A DNA stretch of 64,000 nucleotides from Ignavibacteria bacterium (GTDB lineage: Bacteria > Bacteroidota > Ignavibacteria > Kapaibacteriales > UBA961). Each line of letters starts with the position of its first letter. Within the stretch, counting starts at the first letter, position 1. The notes under the pieces are model-generated. The model was not told where the DNA came from. It was given only the letters and a program-made list of their open reading frames with translations, and ran no database searches. The position numbers were made by a program, and so were the translations under genes. Location of the stretch: assembly GCA_016720145.1 (NCBI GenBank), contig JADJXV010000004.1, positions 62,001 through 126,000 on the forward strand. The letters are read 5' to 3'. Shown piece by piece: positions 43,314 through 52,441 of the stretch.

Positions 43314-46216
43314 GGCGAGGCGGGCTTCTCTTCGACATCGGTCGGCGCGAAATCCGTAACCTGCGCTCGGAAGATGCCCTCGCCATAGGTTGCAGCGTAG
43401 ATAGTCGTGCCTCCCACAGCAAGCGCATTGACAGGGGTAACAATCAGGGTGGTGTTTTTGGGTATCCATGAGTCGCCATTGTCGGTGCTGCGGAAAATAC
43501 CGCCGCTGCTAGTACCGACAAAGACTGTCGAACCGCTCACGGTTAGGCAGAGAATGTTCGTATCACTCAGTCCGGTATTGGTTTGTTCCCAATTCTCACC
43601 GTTGTCGGTGCTGCGGAAAATTCCATTGTATGTTCCTGCAAATATTGAAGTACCACTCACTGCAAGGCATTTGATATATATATAATTGGGGTTGTCAACC
43701 AAGCCCTTACTTTTTCTATTCCAAGAAGATCCATCATTGTCAGTGCGATAGACACCGCGGGTAAAGGTATGTAAGCCGGCATATAATGAGTTGTCTTTGA
43801 CGGCTAATCCTCCAACAGATGCAATTCGAGTATTTTTCAGATCAATACCCTTAGAAATTTCATCCCAAGAATTTCCAACATTAGAGCTACGGAAAATCGC
43901 TCCTATGGCAGGGCCAGTAGAAGAAAGAACCATCCCTGCAAAGAGGAGTGTATCTCTCTCTGCCATGCAACTGACATATCCATTGGAATATAATCCCTTA
44001 TGTGCTACGTTCCAATTCTCACCATTATCAGTGCTTTTATACAAGCTGCCACCTATATCGTAACCATTTGCTTGCGTACCGGCATAAAGATTCGCGCCGA
44101 TTGCGGAAATAGAATAGATTTGCGGGTACGTTCGCATCAATAATCCGGGTGTAACCTGTTGCCATGTATTGCCCTTGTCGCTGCTTCGGTATAATCCGTC
44201 CGATACTGTACCGGCAAGCAGTATCGAGTCGGATACTGCGAGCGTAGCTATCTGACCATTGGTAATCCCCTTGAATACTTCCGTCCAATTGTCCCCATTG
44301 TCTGTGCTTCGTAGGATTCCTTCTTTGTGCTGAGCATACAGGGTAGAACCAAGCTCGACAATGGTGAGAAAGGGTTTCAATGGCTGTGTAGTGGTAATGT
44401 CTTTCCAAGTAAGACCATTATCACCACTCCGGTACATTGTATTGTCCATTGTTTGCAGGAAAATACCCTTGCTGTTCACAAATATATTTTGGCATATCAG
44501 TGTGGTAGTATCGTACCGAACAAGTGACCAATGATCACCTAAATCTGACGATCGGTAGGTAGTATTAGCACCAGAGCGTGCAAAAAGAGTAGCACCGCTC
44601 ACAGTAATAGTATAGGCGTATGTTTTTGGTAATAATGTGCTTACTTCTGTCCAATTTGCTCCGTTGTCGTTACTCCTAAACATACCACCTTGCTCAGTAA
44701 CAGCAAATATCGTTGTGTCGATGGAGGTAAGTGACCTAATACTTCTTGACGGTGTACCTATTCGCAGTACCGACCACGTTGCACCGTTGTCCGTGCTACG
44801 ATAGACTGTGTCCTTTGACGATGTTACAAAAAGCGTAGAACCGATTGCTTTGAAATAATGAATAACGTCATTTACCAAACCTATTTTTGAGGGAATCCAC
44901 GATGTTCCGTGATCTGTACTGCGGAAAACGGTGTCATTAGACCACGTAAAGAGCGCTGTGTTGGTTGCTTGAAAGTAATACGAATATTTTATGCTGCCAA
45001 TAGCTGCCCAAGTACTTCCATTGTCAGCACTTCGAAATACATCGGCACTGCTTCGCTGGCCCGAAATAGATTGCCAATAATCTTTCCCTACGGCATAGAC
45101 ATAGTTGTCGATTGTGGCGAATTGATCAATGCGCTGATGGTTGATGCCGGCATTTACCTGTTTCCAACTATCTCCGTTGTCGGTACTTCTGAGCACCCCA
45201 TCGAATTCCGTACCGGCAAAAACACCTGTAGAATTGGTGGTTAATGAACGCACATTCTGATATGCAATACCCTTACTTACGTCTTCCCAATGCTCGCCTG
45301 CATCCGTACTGCGAACGATGTGCCCGTTATCCGTACCGGCAAAGACAGTAGTACCAATAGTGGTAAGCGAAAGAACCTTATAATTGGTAGTTGACATCTT
45401 TGCATTCACCACCGTCCAATGCTCGCCATTATCACTGCTAAGATACAAGATGCCACTGTAACTGGTTGCAAATAAATCAGTACCGCTTGCAGCGATGGTA
45501 GTGATGTTCGTATCGGTCATACCGGTATGCGCCCTTTGCCAGCTTTTCCCATTATCCGTACTTCGCAGGATACCTTTCGAGTGGGCGGCAAAAATTGTCG
45601 TTCCGGTAGCGGCTATACTCGTAATATCTAATGAATCTTTATTGATACGAAGCCAAGAGAATCCATTATTGGTGCTTATGAAAATTCCATGACCATAGGT
45701 GTAGCTGTTCATACCGCTATAGAGGGTCATGCCCGAGGCAGCTAGTGCAGTGATATAAATGTTTCGCAAACCTTGCGTTACGTTTTCCCACGTGAGACCA
45801 TTGTCCTTGCTTCTGAAAATTCCGCCATCGGTACAGACAAAGAAAGCAGAAATACTCGCGGCAATAGTACCGATGGAATTGGATGCTAACGAATCCGGCC
45901 AAGCGTTCGCCCAGTGCTCTCCATTATCGGTACTACGCAGTAGCCGACCAATTCCGTCCTTCATGTCCATCACAAGAATAGTCGTTCCGGTTGCTGCCAG
46001 TGCACTTTTCGAAGGCCACGAATGCCCCGGCCAATGCGCTCCGCCATCATCACTGCGAAAAAGACCTGCATAGTCAGTGTTTGCAAAAAGCGACGTGCCA
46101 TTCGTGTGTAAAGAGAGGATTTTGCCTCTGTATTGTCCATTGGAACACTGCACCCACTGCGCCACCACCACCTGCGAAGCAAGAATAAAAAGGATAAAAA
46201 GTAGAATTATCTTCAT
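43085..46216 (-). CDS. T9SS-exported BNR/sortilin-like beta-propeller protein 3
   Basis: At 1043 residues this is the longest of the four paralogues. It has the shared signal peptide (MKIILLFILFILASQVVVAQ), about twenty SxDxGxxW-type blades (STDNGEHW, SSDNGEHW, SADNGSTW), and the shared C-terminal sorting domain. Its first blade begins WVQCSNGQYRGKILSL, unlike those of genes 1 and 2. It is probably a cell-surface binding or structural protein. Long antisense frames across the array are a by-product of the repetitive codons. Confidence 0.88.
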   Translation of the reverse strand: MKIILLFILFILASQVVVAQWVQCSNGQYRGKILSLHTNGTSLFANTDYAGLFRSDDGGAHWPGHSWPSKSALAATGTTILVMDMKDGIGRLLRSTDNGEHWANAWPDSLASNSIGTIAASISAFFVCTDGGIFRSKDNGLTWENVTQGLRNIYITALAASGMTLYSGMNSYTYGHGIFISTNNGFSWLRINKDSLDITSIAATGTTIFAAHSKGILRSTDNGKSWQRAHTGMTDTNITTIAASGTDLFATSYSGILYLSSDNGEHWTVVNAKMSTTNYKVLSLTTIGTTVFAGTDNGHIVRSTDAGEHWEDVSKGIAYQNVRSLTTNSTGVFAGTEFDGVLRSTDNGDSWKQVNAGINHQRIDQFATIDNYVYAVGKDYWQSISGQRSSADVFRSADNGSTWAAIGSIKYSYYFQATNTALFTWSNDTVFRSTDHGTSWIPSKIGLVNDVIHYFKAIGSTLFVTSSKDTVYRSTDNGATWSVLRIGTPSRSIRSLTSIDTTIFAVTEQGGMFRSNDNGANWTEVSTLLPKTYAYTITVSGATLFARSGANTTYRSSDLGDHWSLVRYDTTTLICQNIFVNSKGIFLQTMDNTMYRSGDNGLTWKDITTTQPLKPFLTIVELGSTLYAQHKEGILRSTDNGDNWTEVFKGITNGQIATLAVSDSILLAGTVSDGLYRSSDKGNTWQQVTPGLLMRTYPQIYSISAIGANLYAGTQANGYDIGGSLYKSTDNGENWNVAHKGLYSNGYVSCMAERDTLLFAGMVLSSTGPAIGAIFRSSNVGNSWDEISKGIDLKNTRIASVGGLAVKDNSLYAGLHTFTRGVYRTDNDGSSWNRKSKGLVDNPNYIYIKCLAVSGTSIFAGTYNGIFRSTDNGENWEQTNTGLSDTNILCLTVSGSTVFVGTSSGGIFRSTDNGDSWIPKNTTLIVTPVNALAVGGTTIYAATYGEGIFRAQVTDFAPTDVEEKPASPSSSLRISPQPVNGDYLTISNIPSSASELHIYSLLGEIVHSEALNGAERRQISVSGLPAGVYYLQVGMETRMVIKQ

Positions 46217-46507
46217 GATATATCACCGGAACAGTATGAAAAATAAAATAGATAGGAAAATTAATGATTATTGTGAATTTACTGCTTAATTACCATCCTC
46301 GTCTCCATTCCCACCTGCAAATAATACACGCCTGCCGGTAAACCCGAAACATTTATCTGTCGGCGCTCGGCTCCATTCAATACTTCAGAATGTACTATCT
46401 CACCGAGGAGGGAGTAGATGCGGAGATCGCTGGCGGATGCTGGGATATTGCTGATCGTGAGATAATCACCGTTGATAGGTTGAGGGGAGATGCGGAGGGA
46501 TGAGCTT
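46153..46507. repeat. BNR-array boundary repeat, copy C
   Basis: This covers the first codons of BNR gene 3, the spacer (GGAACAGTATGAAAAATAAA) and the sorting domain of gene 4, and is nearly identical to copies A and B. Confidence 0.85.
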
Positions 46508-47433
46508 GACGAGGCGGGCAGCTCTTCGACAACAGTAGCAATTAATCTTTTCAAATTGGAATAATAGAGGCGGTTCCCTGCTCCAATATATATATCATCG
46601 TTATACATAAAGATTGATTTAATATTTACGCTTTCGAGCCCATTGTTCATCACTGTCCAAAATTTTCCTCCATCAATAGATAAGAAAATACCACCCTGAA
46701 AACCTAAAACTACTGTGTCTCCTCTTGTTTTAATAGATGAGATTGGGCTAAATCCTATTAAAGGATCGGCCCATGTTTCAGCTCTATCTGTTGAAATAAA
46801 TAACCTGTTTTCTGTCCCTGCAAGAATTGTATCGCCTTTGTAAGCTATTGCTCGAACAGTTAGATTAGTTAGACCTGAATTTTTCTCTACCCAATTTTCA
46901 CCCATATCTTTTGAAAGATAAATTCCATTTTTGGTTCCAACTATCAATGATCCATTTCTATAATCCATTGACAATACGGTTAAGTTTTTCAAGCCAGAAT
47001 TCTTGAGTACCCAGCTCTTACAGGTATCTTTAGAAACAAATACTCCATAATTTGATGCAGCGAAAATATAGGAACCGACTGGTAATACGTAATTTACCCC
47101 TCCTATAGAGTTTGAGTTAGATTTCATTACCCAAGTTTTAGCTGTATCAGCAGTAGAAAACACGCCGTTTTTAACGAATGCAAACACTTCGTTGTCAAAT
47201 ACGATAAGTGCTGAAACACCATCACCATAAATAACATTTCGTATTTCCCAGGTAACGCCATTATCCTTAGAAAGAGAAACTCCCAAATCAATAGAATTGC
47301 CAGTAAATATGCTATTGTGCGATTTAGCCATACAGGTTACACCCCATTTAAAATTATCTCCTAAAGGAACCCACTGCGCCACCGCCACCTGCGAGGCAAT
47401 TACAAAGAGGATAAAAAGTAGAATTTTCTTCAT
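46279..47433 (-). CDS. T9SS-exported BNR/sortilin-like beta-propeller protein 4 (short)
   Basis: The 384-residue protein has the shared signal peptide (MKKILLFILFVIASQVAVAQ) and the shared sorting domain. Only about seven blades lie between, with more degenerate Asp-box motifs (SKDNGVTW, STDRAETW, SIDGGKFW). Its spacing and codons look AT-richer than those of genes 1-3. It is the first gene of the array on the minus strand, 240-odd bp from murA, with which it diverges. Confidence 0.85.
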   Translation of the reverse strand: MKKILLFILFVIASQVAVAQWVPLGDNFKWGVTCMAKSHNSIFTGNSIDLGVSLSKDNGVTWEIRNVIYGDGVSALIVFDNEVFAFVKNGVFSTADTAKTWVMKSNSNSIGGVNYVLPVGSYIFAASNYGVFVSKDTCKSWVLKNSGLKNLTVLSMDYRNGSLIVGTKNGIYLSKDMGENWVEKNSGLTNLTVRAIAYKGDTILAGTENRLFISTDRAETWADPLIGFSPISSIKTRGDTVVLGFQGGIFLSIDGGKFWTVMNNGLESVNIKSIFMYNDDIYIGAGNRLYYSNLKRLIATVVEELPASSSSSLRISPQPINGDYLTISNIPASASDLRIYSLLGEIVHSEVLNGAERRQINVSGLPAGVYYLQVGMETRMVIKQ

Positions 47434-47461
47434 AGTAAATCTCCGGAACAGTATGAAAAAT
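47370..47461. repeat. BNR-array boundary repeat, 5' half
   Basis: The first codons of BNR gene 4 and its leader (CCGGAACAGTATGAAAAATC) match the 5' halves of copies A-C; the repeat ends here, at the right edge of the array. Confidence 0.8.
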
Positions 47462-47676
47462 CAAGTCAATTGATTCAGCTGTGAAATACAATTATGCAAA
47501 TCTATAAAAATAACAGTCACTTTCGAACATAAATCTTACCGATTACAATAGGATAGAGCTTTATTACTTTCCCAAAAAATGCCTGGACGGCAACGGGTGA
47601 CCGCAGACGGCGGATTGGAATGAGCAGAAGGGGAACAAAAATCATGCTCCATCTCTTTCAATTCTTAAAATAGCCG

Positions 47677-47684
47677 TAAATTTG
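47677..47684 (+). promoter_or_regulatory. Possible -7 box (TAAATTTG) for murA
   Basis: TAAATTTG fits TAnnTTTG and lies 45 bases before the murA ATG. The upstream box is only TTTC at about 17 bases, so this is tentative. Confidence 0.4.
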
Positions 47685-47729
47685 CAGCTTAATAAAGAGG
47701 TGGTTTTTGACAGTATTACAACTATACTT

Positions 47730-48992
47730 ATGGATAAATTTGTCATTGAAGGTGGACGTCGGCTCAGTGGCCGCGTGAAAATATCGGGCGCTAAAAATGC
47801 AACTCTCGCACTTATGCCCTTGGTTCTAATGGCGCCCGGCGTGTTTCGCCTGCATAATACTCCCAATATCCGTGACGTGTGGACGATGTCTCGCCTGCTC
47901 GGGGAAATGGGCGTACATTGCGAACTCAACGGCGATGAATTGTTTCTCGATTCGTCGAATATTACGAGCCATGAAGCGCCGTACGAACAGGTCAAAAAAA
48001 TGCGCGCGTCGATAAATGTTTTGGGTCCGCTTGTCGCCCGCTACGGCGAAGCGAAGGTGTCACTACCCGGCGGATGTGCGTTTGGTCCGCGTCCTGTGGA
48101 CTTGCATTTAAAGGGGTTAGAAAAGCTCGGTGCGGAAATTACGATAGAAAATGGCTATATTCTTGCCAAAACGAGCGGCTTGCGTGGCGCGAAAATTCAC
48201 TTCGATATTTCAAGCGTTGGGGCGACGGAAAATGTTCTCTCGGCAGCTGTGCTCGCAAGCGGCACGACGCTGCTGACGAATGCAGCGCTCGAACCCGAAG
48301 TCACAGCTCAAGCACGTATGCTCGTGAAAATGGGCGCGAAAATTTATGGAATTGGTACGAATACCCTTGAAATTGAAGGCGTGAATGAACTCCACGCCGT
48401 CGAAGAAGAAAACATCCCCGACCGAATCGAAGCAGCTACGTTTTTGATCGCTGCCGCCATGACGCGCGGCAAAGTGCTACTCGAAAATGTGAATGCGTAT
48501 CACCTTTCGGCCGTTATTTCCAAGCTTGAGGAAGCGGGGTGCATAATCGATGTGACCGGCGACACGATTACGATTGAAATGGACTCTGCGCCGAAACCTA
48601 CCGATATCACGACTGCCACCTATCCCGGATTCCCAACCGACTCGCAGGCGCAATGGCTCGCGTTTATGATGTTGGCGACGGGAACGAGTAAGATTACCGA
48701 TACAATCTATCATACAAGATTCCACCATGTACCTGAACTCCAACGACTTGGCGCAAAAATCGAGATGGCTGAAAACACTGCACTTGTGACCGGCGGCGCG
48801 CCGCTGACTGGCGCGACCGTCATGTCGGCAGATTTACGGGCAAGCGCAAGTTTAATTCTCGCTGCACTTGTCGCCGAGGGACGTTCGGAGATTTTGCGCG
48901 TCTATCACTTGGATAGAGGATATGAAGCAATTGAGAAGAAATTGAACAGTTTAGGAGCATCGATATTGAGAATTAAGACGGAAGAATTTTGA
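47730..48992 (+). CDS. murA: UDP-N-acetylglucosamine 1-carboxyvinyltransferase
   Basis: The 420-residue protein catalyses the first committed step of peptidoglycan synthesis, adding enolpyruvate from PEP to UDP-GlcNAc in the cytosol. Lys22-Asn23 in ISGAKN and the catalytic Cys116 in LPGGCAFGPRPVD are present, so it should be fosfomycin-sensitive by the usual rule. The ATG at 47730 begins MDKFVIEGGRRLSG; the start 16 codons upstream adds a non-family stretch. It is divergent from the BNR array and is GC-richer than that array. Confidence 0.95.
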   Translation: MDKFVIEGGRRLSGRVKISGAKNATLALMPLVLMAPGVFRLHNTPNIRDVWTMSRLLGEMGVHCELNGDELFLDSSNITSHEAPYEQVKKMRASINVLGPLVARYGEAKVSLPGGCAFGPRPVDLHLKGLEKLGAEITIENGYILAKTSGLRGAKIHFDISSVGATENVLSAAVLASGTTLLTNAALEPEVTAQARMLVKMGAKIYGIGTNTLEIEGVNELHAVEEENIPDRIEAATFLIAAAMTRGKVLLENVNAYHLSAVISKLEEAGCIIDVTGDTITIEMDSAPKPTDITTATYPGFPTDSQAQWLAFMMLATGTSKITDTIYHTRFHHVPELQRLGAKIEMAENTALVTGGAPLTGATVMSADLRASASLILAALVAEGRSEILRVYHLDRGYEAIEKKLNSLGASILRIKTEEF

Positions 48993-49009
48993 TGAAACCT
49001 TGCTTCTAC

Positions 49010-49235
49010 TTTGGTACTTTATAATTTTGGGTGAAAATGGTAAACCTTAGTAGAAATTGCTACAACCTTATAAGTCTGGGGGAAAATAGATGCAGCATTA
49101 CTACAACCTTATAATTCTGGTTGAAAATGGTAAACCTTAGTAGAAACACGTGCAGCATTGCTACAACCTTATAATACCGGGTGAAAACGGTAAACCTTAG
49201 TAGAAACACGTGCAGTAACCCTACAACCTTATTAC
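49010..49235. repeat. 60-bp tandem repeat after murA
   Basis: Two near-identical 60-bp units lie at 49101-49160 and 49161-49220, each with CTACAACCTTATAAT, GGTAAACCTTAGTAGAAACA and CGTGCAG. Partial, more diverged units flank them (about 49010-49100 and 49221-49235). A related inverted fragment, ACTAAGGTTGT, lies at about 49316. The 392-bp gap between murA and selU holds this repeat and no gene that I can see. Confidence 0.9.
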
Positions 49236-49384
49236 CTTATTGCCCCCGGTTCTTTCGCTAACAAGAAGTAGTGCTACTTTTAATAAGGTGGATATTCATG
49301 ATGGAACTGCTTGCTACTAAGGTTGTTATCGTATTTGTGTAGTCAAAAAAAGAAGAAGTAAAGATATAAACTCTCCATTCAAAC

Positions 49385-50422
49385 ATGGTCATGAATTCCG
49401 CGCCATCGCTCCCGATTGAAGCGTTCCTCGAGCTGAGCAAAACGCAGCCGATTTTTGATGTGCGCACACCTTCGGAATTCGCGCATGCGCATATTCCTCA
49501 TGCTCGTAATCTTGCGCTTTTTTCGGATGAGGAAAGGGCGATTATCGGCACCGCGTACAAACAAGAAAGCCGCGAAAAAGCGATTATGCACGGTTTTGAA
49601 TTCTTCGGTCCGAAGATGAAAAGCATTGTCGAGCAAGCACTTGCGAATACCACCGGGACGGATGTCCTCGTTCACTGCTGGCGCGGCGGGATGCGGAGCG
49701 CGGCCGTGGCTTGGCTGCTCAATTTCTACGGACTCAAGACCCATCTCCTCGAAGGCGGCTACAAAGCATTCCGGCGCTATGCTTTGAATTCGTTTGACAC
49801 ACCCAAACCACTCATTATTCTCGGCGGGAAAACCGGTTCGGGGAAGACGCATATTCTCCATGAAATCCACAAACTCGGAGCGCAAACGATTGATTTGGAA
49901 GGAATTGCGAGTCATAAAGGTTCAGCCTTCGGCGCGCTCGGTATGCCCGCACAGCCAAGTCAGGAACAGTTCGAAAATATCCTCGGCGTTGCCTATCGTG
50001 AGATTAATCCTGAACGCCCGCTCTGGCTCGAAGACGAAAGCCGGAAAATCGGTATGGCTATGATTCCTGAGCAGTTATTCAAGTCCATGCGTTCAGCCAA
50101 GACGATTTTTATTGATATGCCGCTCGGACTTCGCGTGGAAGGACTCGTCAAGGATTACGGCTCAGCCGACCGTGAAGGTCTCCGCGCTTCTATTCTCAAA
50201 ATCAAAGATCAGCTCGGCGGAGATCGCACCAAACTCGCTCTTGCTGAGCTTGCAGCAGAGCGTCTGGCAGAGTGTTTTGAAATTCTATTAAGTTATTATG
50301 ATAAAACATATTTGCATGGAATCGAAAAGCGCGAACCCGGCACAGTCTTTCGCATAGAAGTATCCACTATGAATGCATCGGACAATGCACGGAGCATTGT
50401 AGAATTTGCTTCCACAATCTGA
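49385..50422 (+). CDS. selU: tRNA 2-selenouridine synthase
   Basis: The 345-residue protein (also called MnmH or YbbB) has a rhodanese domain with catalytic Cys98 in LVHCWRGGMRS, then a P-loop at residues 147-155 (GGKTGSGKT). It replaces sulfur by selenium in 2-thiouridine at the wobble base U34 of tRNAs for Lys, Glu and Gln, through a geranylated intermediate, using selenophosphate. The neighbour 71 bp downstream is selD, which makes that selenophosphate. The reading frame from 49385 (ATG, MVMNSAPSLP) gives the normal length. Confidence 0.94.
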   Translation: MVMNSAPSLPIEAFLELSKTQPIFDVRTPSEFAHAHIPHARNLALFSDEERAIIGTAYKQESREKAIMHGFEFFGPKMKSIVEQALANTTGTDVLVHCWRGGMRSAAVAWLLNFYGLKTHLLEGGYKAFRRYALNSFDTPKPLIILGGKTGSGKTHILHEIHKLGAQTIDLEGIASHKGSAFGALGMPAQPSQEQFENILGVAYREINPERPLWLEDESRKIGMAMIPEQLFKSMRSAKTIFIDMPLGLRVEGLVKDYGSADREGLRASILKIKDQLGGDRTKLALAELAAERLAECFEILLSYYDKTYLHGIEKREPGTVFRIEVSTMNASDNARSIVEFASTI

Positions 50423-50427
50423 AAAAA

Positions 50428-50470
50428 ATCATCTTCAATCATAACAATCAGCGTCATCAGCGTGCTATCA
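50428..50470. repeat. Dispersed element copy in front of selD
   Basis: ATCATCTTCAATCATA followed by CAATCAGCGTCATCAGCGTG is the reverse complement, with few changes, of the 2211-2252 half of the element upstream of the E1 operon. It ends 23 bases before the selD ATG. Confidence 0.8.
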
Positions 50471-50493
50471 ACGCCTGACAAAATACAAAAACC

Positions 50494-51531
50494 ATGGACA
50501 CAATACGCCTCACACAATACAGTCACGGAGCAGGATGCGGTTGTAAAATATCGCCGCAAGTGCTTGATACTATTCTTCATACAAATGAGCCGCAGCCTCA
50601 TCACGAGCGTTTGCTTGTCGGCAATGACTCCCGCGACGATGCTGCGGTCTATGATCTCGGCAATGGCACGGCGCTCATCAGCACGACGGATTTTTTTATG
50701 CCGATTGTCGATGACCCGTATAATTTCGGACGCATTGCTTCGGCGAATGCGATCAGCGACGTGTATGCGATGGGCGGTAAACCCGTGATGGCGATTGCCA
50801 TTCTTGGGTGGACGCTCGACAAGCTGCCGCCGGAAATAGCCCGCCGCGTGATTGAGGGCAGCCGTTCGATGTGCGCTGAGGCAGGAATTCCACTTGCGGG
50901 CGGACATTCGATCGACAGTCCCGAACCGATTTTTGGGCTCGCCGTGACGGGTCTTGTTGATATACCGAATCTCAAGCAAAATAATACTGCGCAAGTTGGA
51001 GACGTGCTCTTTCTCACCAAAGCCCTTGGTGTAGGAATACTTACGACCGCCGAAAAACGTGGAATTCTGCGCGAAACAGAAGTAAATCTCGCAGCCGAAC
51101 AAATGATGAAGCTCAATCGGATTGGCGAGGAATTAGGCAAGCTTTCCGGCGTGACTGCCCTGACGGATGTGACAGGATTCGGTCTCTTGGGTCACCTCTG
51201 CGAAATGTGCGAAGGCAGCAATGTAAGCGCAGAAGTGACCTACTCGGCAGTGCCGATGATGAATGGCGTGGACTATTATCTCGCGCAGAAGTCTATCCCC
51301 GGCGGCACGAATCGTAACTGGGCGAGCTACGGACATAAAGTAGCGCCATTATCCGACGAACAACGCGCCCTGCTCGCAGACCCACAAACAAGTGGCGGAC
51401 TGCTCGTAGCGGTGCGTCCGGATGCTGTGGAGGATGTACGGAAAGTATTTATACAATTTGGGTTAGAAGAATTTACCAAACCCATCGGCGTGCTGATAGA
51501 GCGTGGCGATGTTTCGGTGGTGGTGAAGTAA
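50494..51531 (+). CDS. selD: Selenide, water dikinase (selenophosphate synthetase)
   Basis: The 345-residue protein makes selenophosphate from selenide and ATP. The active-site loop HGAGCGCK is at residues 11-18, with Cys15 (not selenocysteine) and Lys18. GDDAAVYD-like DSRDDAAVYDL and LTDVTGFGLLGHL also fit. Next to selU, its obvious use here is tRNA selenation. No selA, selB or selC was seen, so selenoprotein synthesis is not shown. A dispersed repeat lies just before the start codon. Confidence 0.95.
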   Translation: MDTIRLTQYSHGAGCGCKISPQVLDTILHTNEPQPHHERLLVGNDSRDDAAVYDLGNGTALISTTDFFMPIVDDPYNFGRIASANAISDVYAMGGKPVMAIAILGWTLDKLPPEIARRVIEGSRSMCAEAGIPLAGGHSIDSPEPIFGLAVTGLVDIPNLKQNNTAQVGDVLFLTKALGVGILTTAEKRGILRETEVNLAAEQMMKLNRIGEELGKLSGVTALTDVTGFGLLGHLCEMCEGSNVSAEVTYSAVPMMNGVDYYLAQKSIPGGTNRNWASYGHKVAPLSDEQRALLADPQTSGGLLVAVRPDAVEDVRKVFIQFGLEEFTKPIGVLIERGDVSVVVK

Positions 51532-51549
51532 TTCTAGTTTTTGGTCGTA

Positions 51550-51570
51550 GGGGCGAATTGCATACGCCCC
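51550..51570. repeat. Short hairpin of a GGGGCG..CGCCCC repeat
   Basis: GTAGGGGCGAATTGCATACG CCCC forms a hairpin (GGGGCG with CGCCCC around 9 bases) just after selD. Similar palindromes are scattered in many bacterial genomes. Confidence 0.55.
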
Positions 51571-51621
51571 TTCGTGCAGGTAGGGCGAAAGCAATTTGTC
51601 TTAACAGGAGAATAGCAATAC

Positions 51622-51662
51622 CAATCATTACAAAAAAAAATCAGCGTCATCAGCGTTCCATT
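51622..51662. repeat. Dispersed element copy in front of queC
   Basis: CAATCATTA, an A-rich stretch, then AATCAGCGTCATCAGCGTTC CATT is the third copy of the family in the window. It ends 14 bases before the queC ATG, where a Shine-Dalgarno would be. Confidence 0.8.
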
Positions 51663-51676
51663 AAAAATCATATCTC

Positions 51677-52351
51677 ATGACCACACAACCAATTGCAGTA
51701 GTAATGATGTCCGGCGGAATGGACTCGAGCGTCTGCGCCGGCATCGCCCGTAAGGAAGGGTTTCGACTCGCCGCGCTCCATGTCAATTACGGACAGCGCA
51801 CGCAGGAGCGCGAACTCCGCGCCTTCCACGACGTGTGTGATTATTATGCAGTTGAAAAGCGCTTAGTCGTTGATATTGGGTATCTTGCAGCAATTGGAGG
51901 GAGCGCATTGACCGACGCTTCCATCGATGTTCCGAAGGCAGATCTTGACAATCAGGACATCCCTGTAAGCTATGTGCCGTTCCGCAATGCGAATATTCTG
52001 GCGATTGCCACAAGCTGGGCGGAAGTGCTTGGTGCGACTGCACTTTATATCGGCGCCGTACAGGACGACAGCAGCGGTTATCCGGATTGCCGGGAGGAAT
52101 TTTTTGAGGCGTTCGAACGGGTAATTAATGTGGGTACCAAGACCGAGACGTCGATTGCGATTCACACTCCGCTATTGCATCTCAGCAAGAAAGATATTGT
52201 GACCCAAGGACTTCAGCTCGGAGCGCCGATCCATCTCACGTGGAGTTGCTACTCTCACAACGACATCGCTTGTGGTGAATGCGACTCCTGCGCGCTGCGT
52301 TTGCGTGGGTTTGCGCAGGCAGGGGCGGTGGATCAGATTCCGTATTGGTGA
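51677..52351 (+). CDS. queC: 7-cyano-7-deazaguanine synthase
   Basis: The 224-residue protein converts 7-carboxy-7-deazaguanine to preQ0 with ATP and ammonia, on the way to queuosine in tRNA. The PP-loop SGGMDSS is at residues 12-18. The zinc cysteines are in SCYSHNDIACGECDSCALR near residues 190-208. It follows selD and selU, so three tRNA wobble-base genes stand together; queD, queE and queF are not in the window. The short ATG start fits the family (MTTQPIAVVMMSGG). Confidence 0.94.
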   Translation: MTTQPIAVVMMSGGMDSSVCAGIARKEGFRLAALHVNYGQRTQERELRAFHDVCDYYAVEKRLVVDIGYLAAIGGSALTDASIDVPKADLDNQDIPVSYVPFRNANILAIATSWAEVLGATALYIGAVQDDSSGYPDCREEFFEAFERVINVGTKTETSIAIHTPLLHLSKKDIVTQGLQLGAPIHLTWSCYSHNDIACGECDSCALRLRGFAQAGAVDQIPYW

Positions 52352-52441
52352 GGAATTTTCGTAGGAGATCCACAAAATCAGTTTGTCAGTTTAGAGACTA
52401 ACCATTGATGTTGGATTGGGTACGTGAAGCAGTAAATGAAA

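Noticed and set aside
49010..49235. Possible CRISPR array or phage attachment site
   Set aside because: The 60-bp units are direct copies without variable spacers; no integrase or tRNA lies nearby.
50296..51102. 268-codon open frame antisense to selD
   Set aside because: It lies entirely over selD and selU on the opposite strand, with Arg/His-rich low-likelihood translation; it is a shadow of GC-rich codons.
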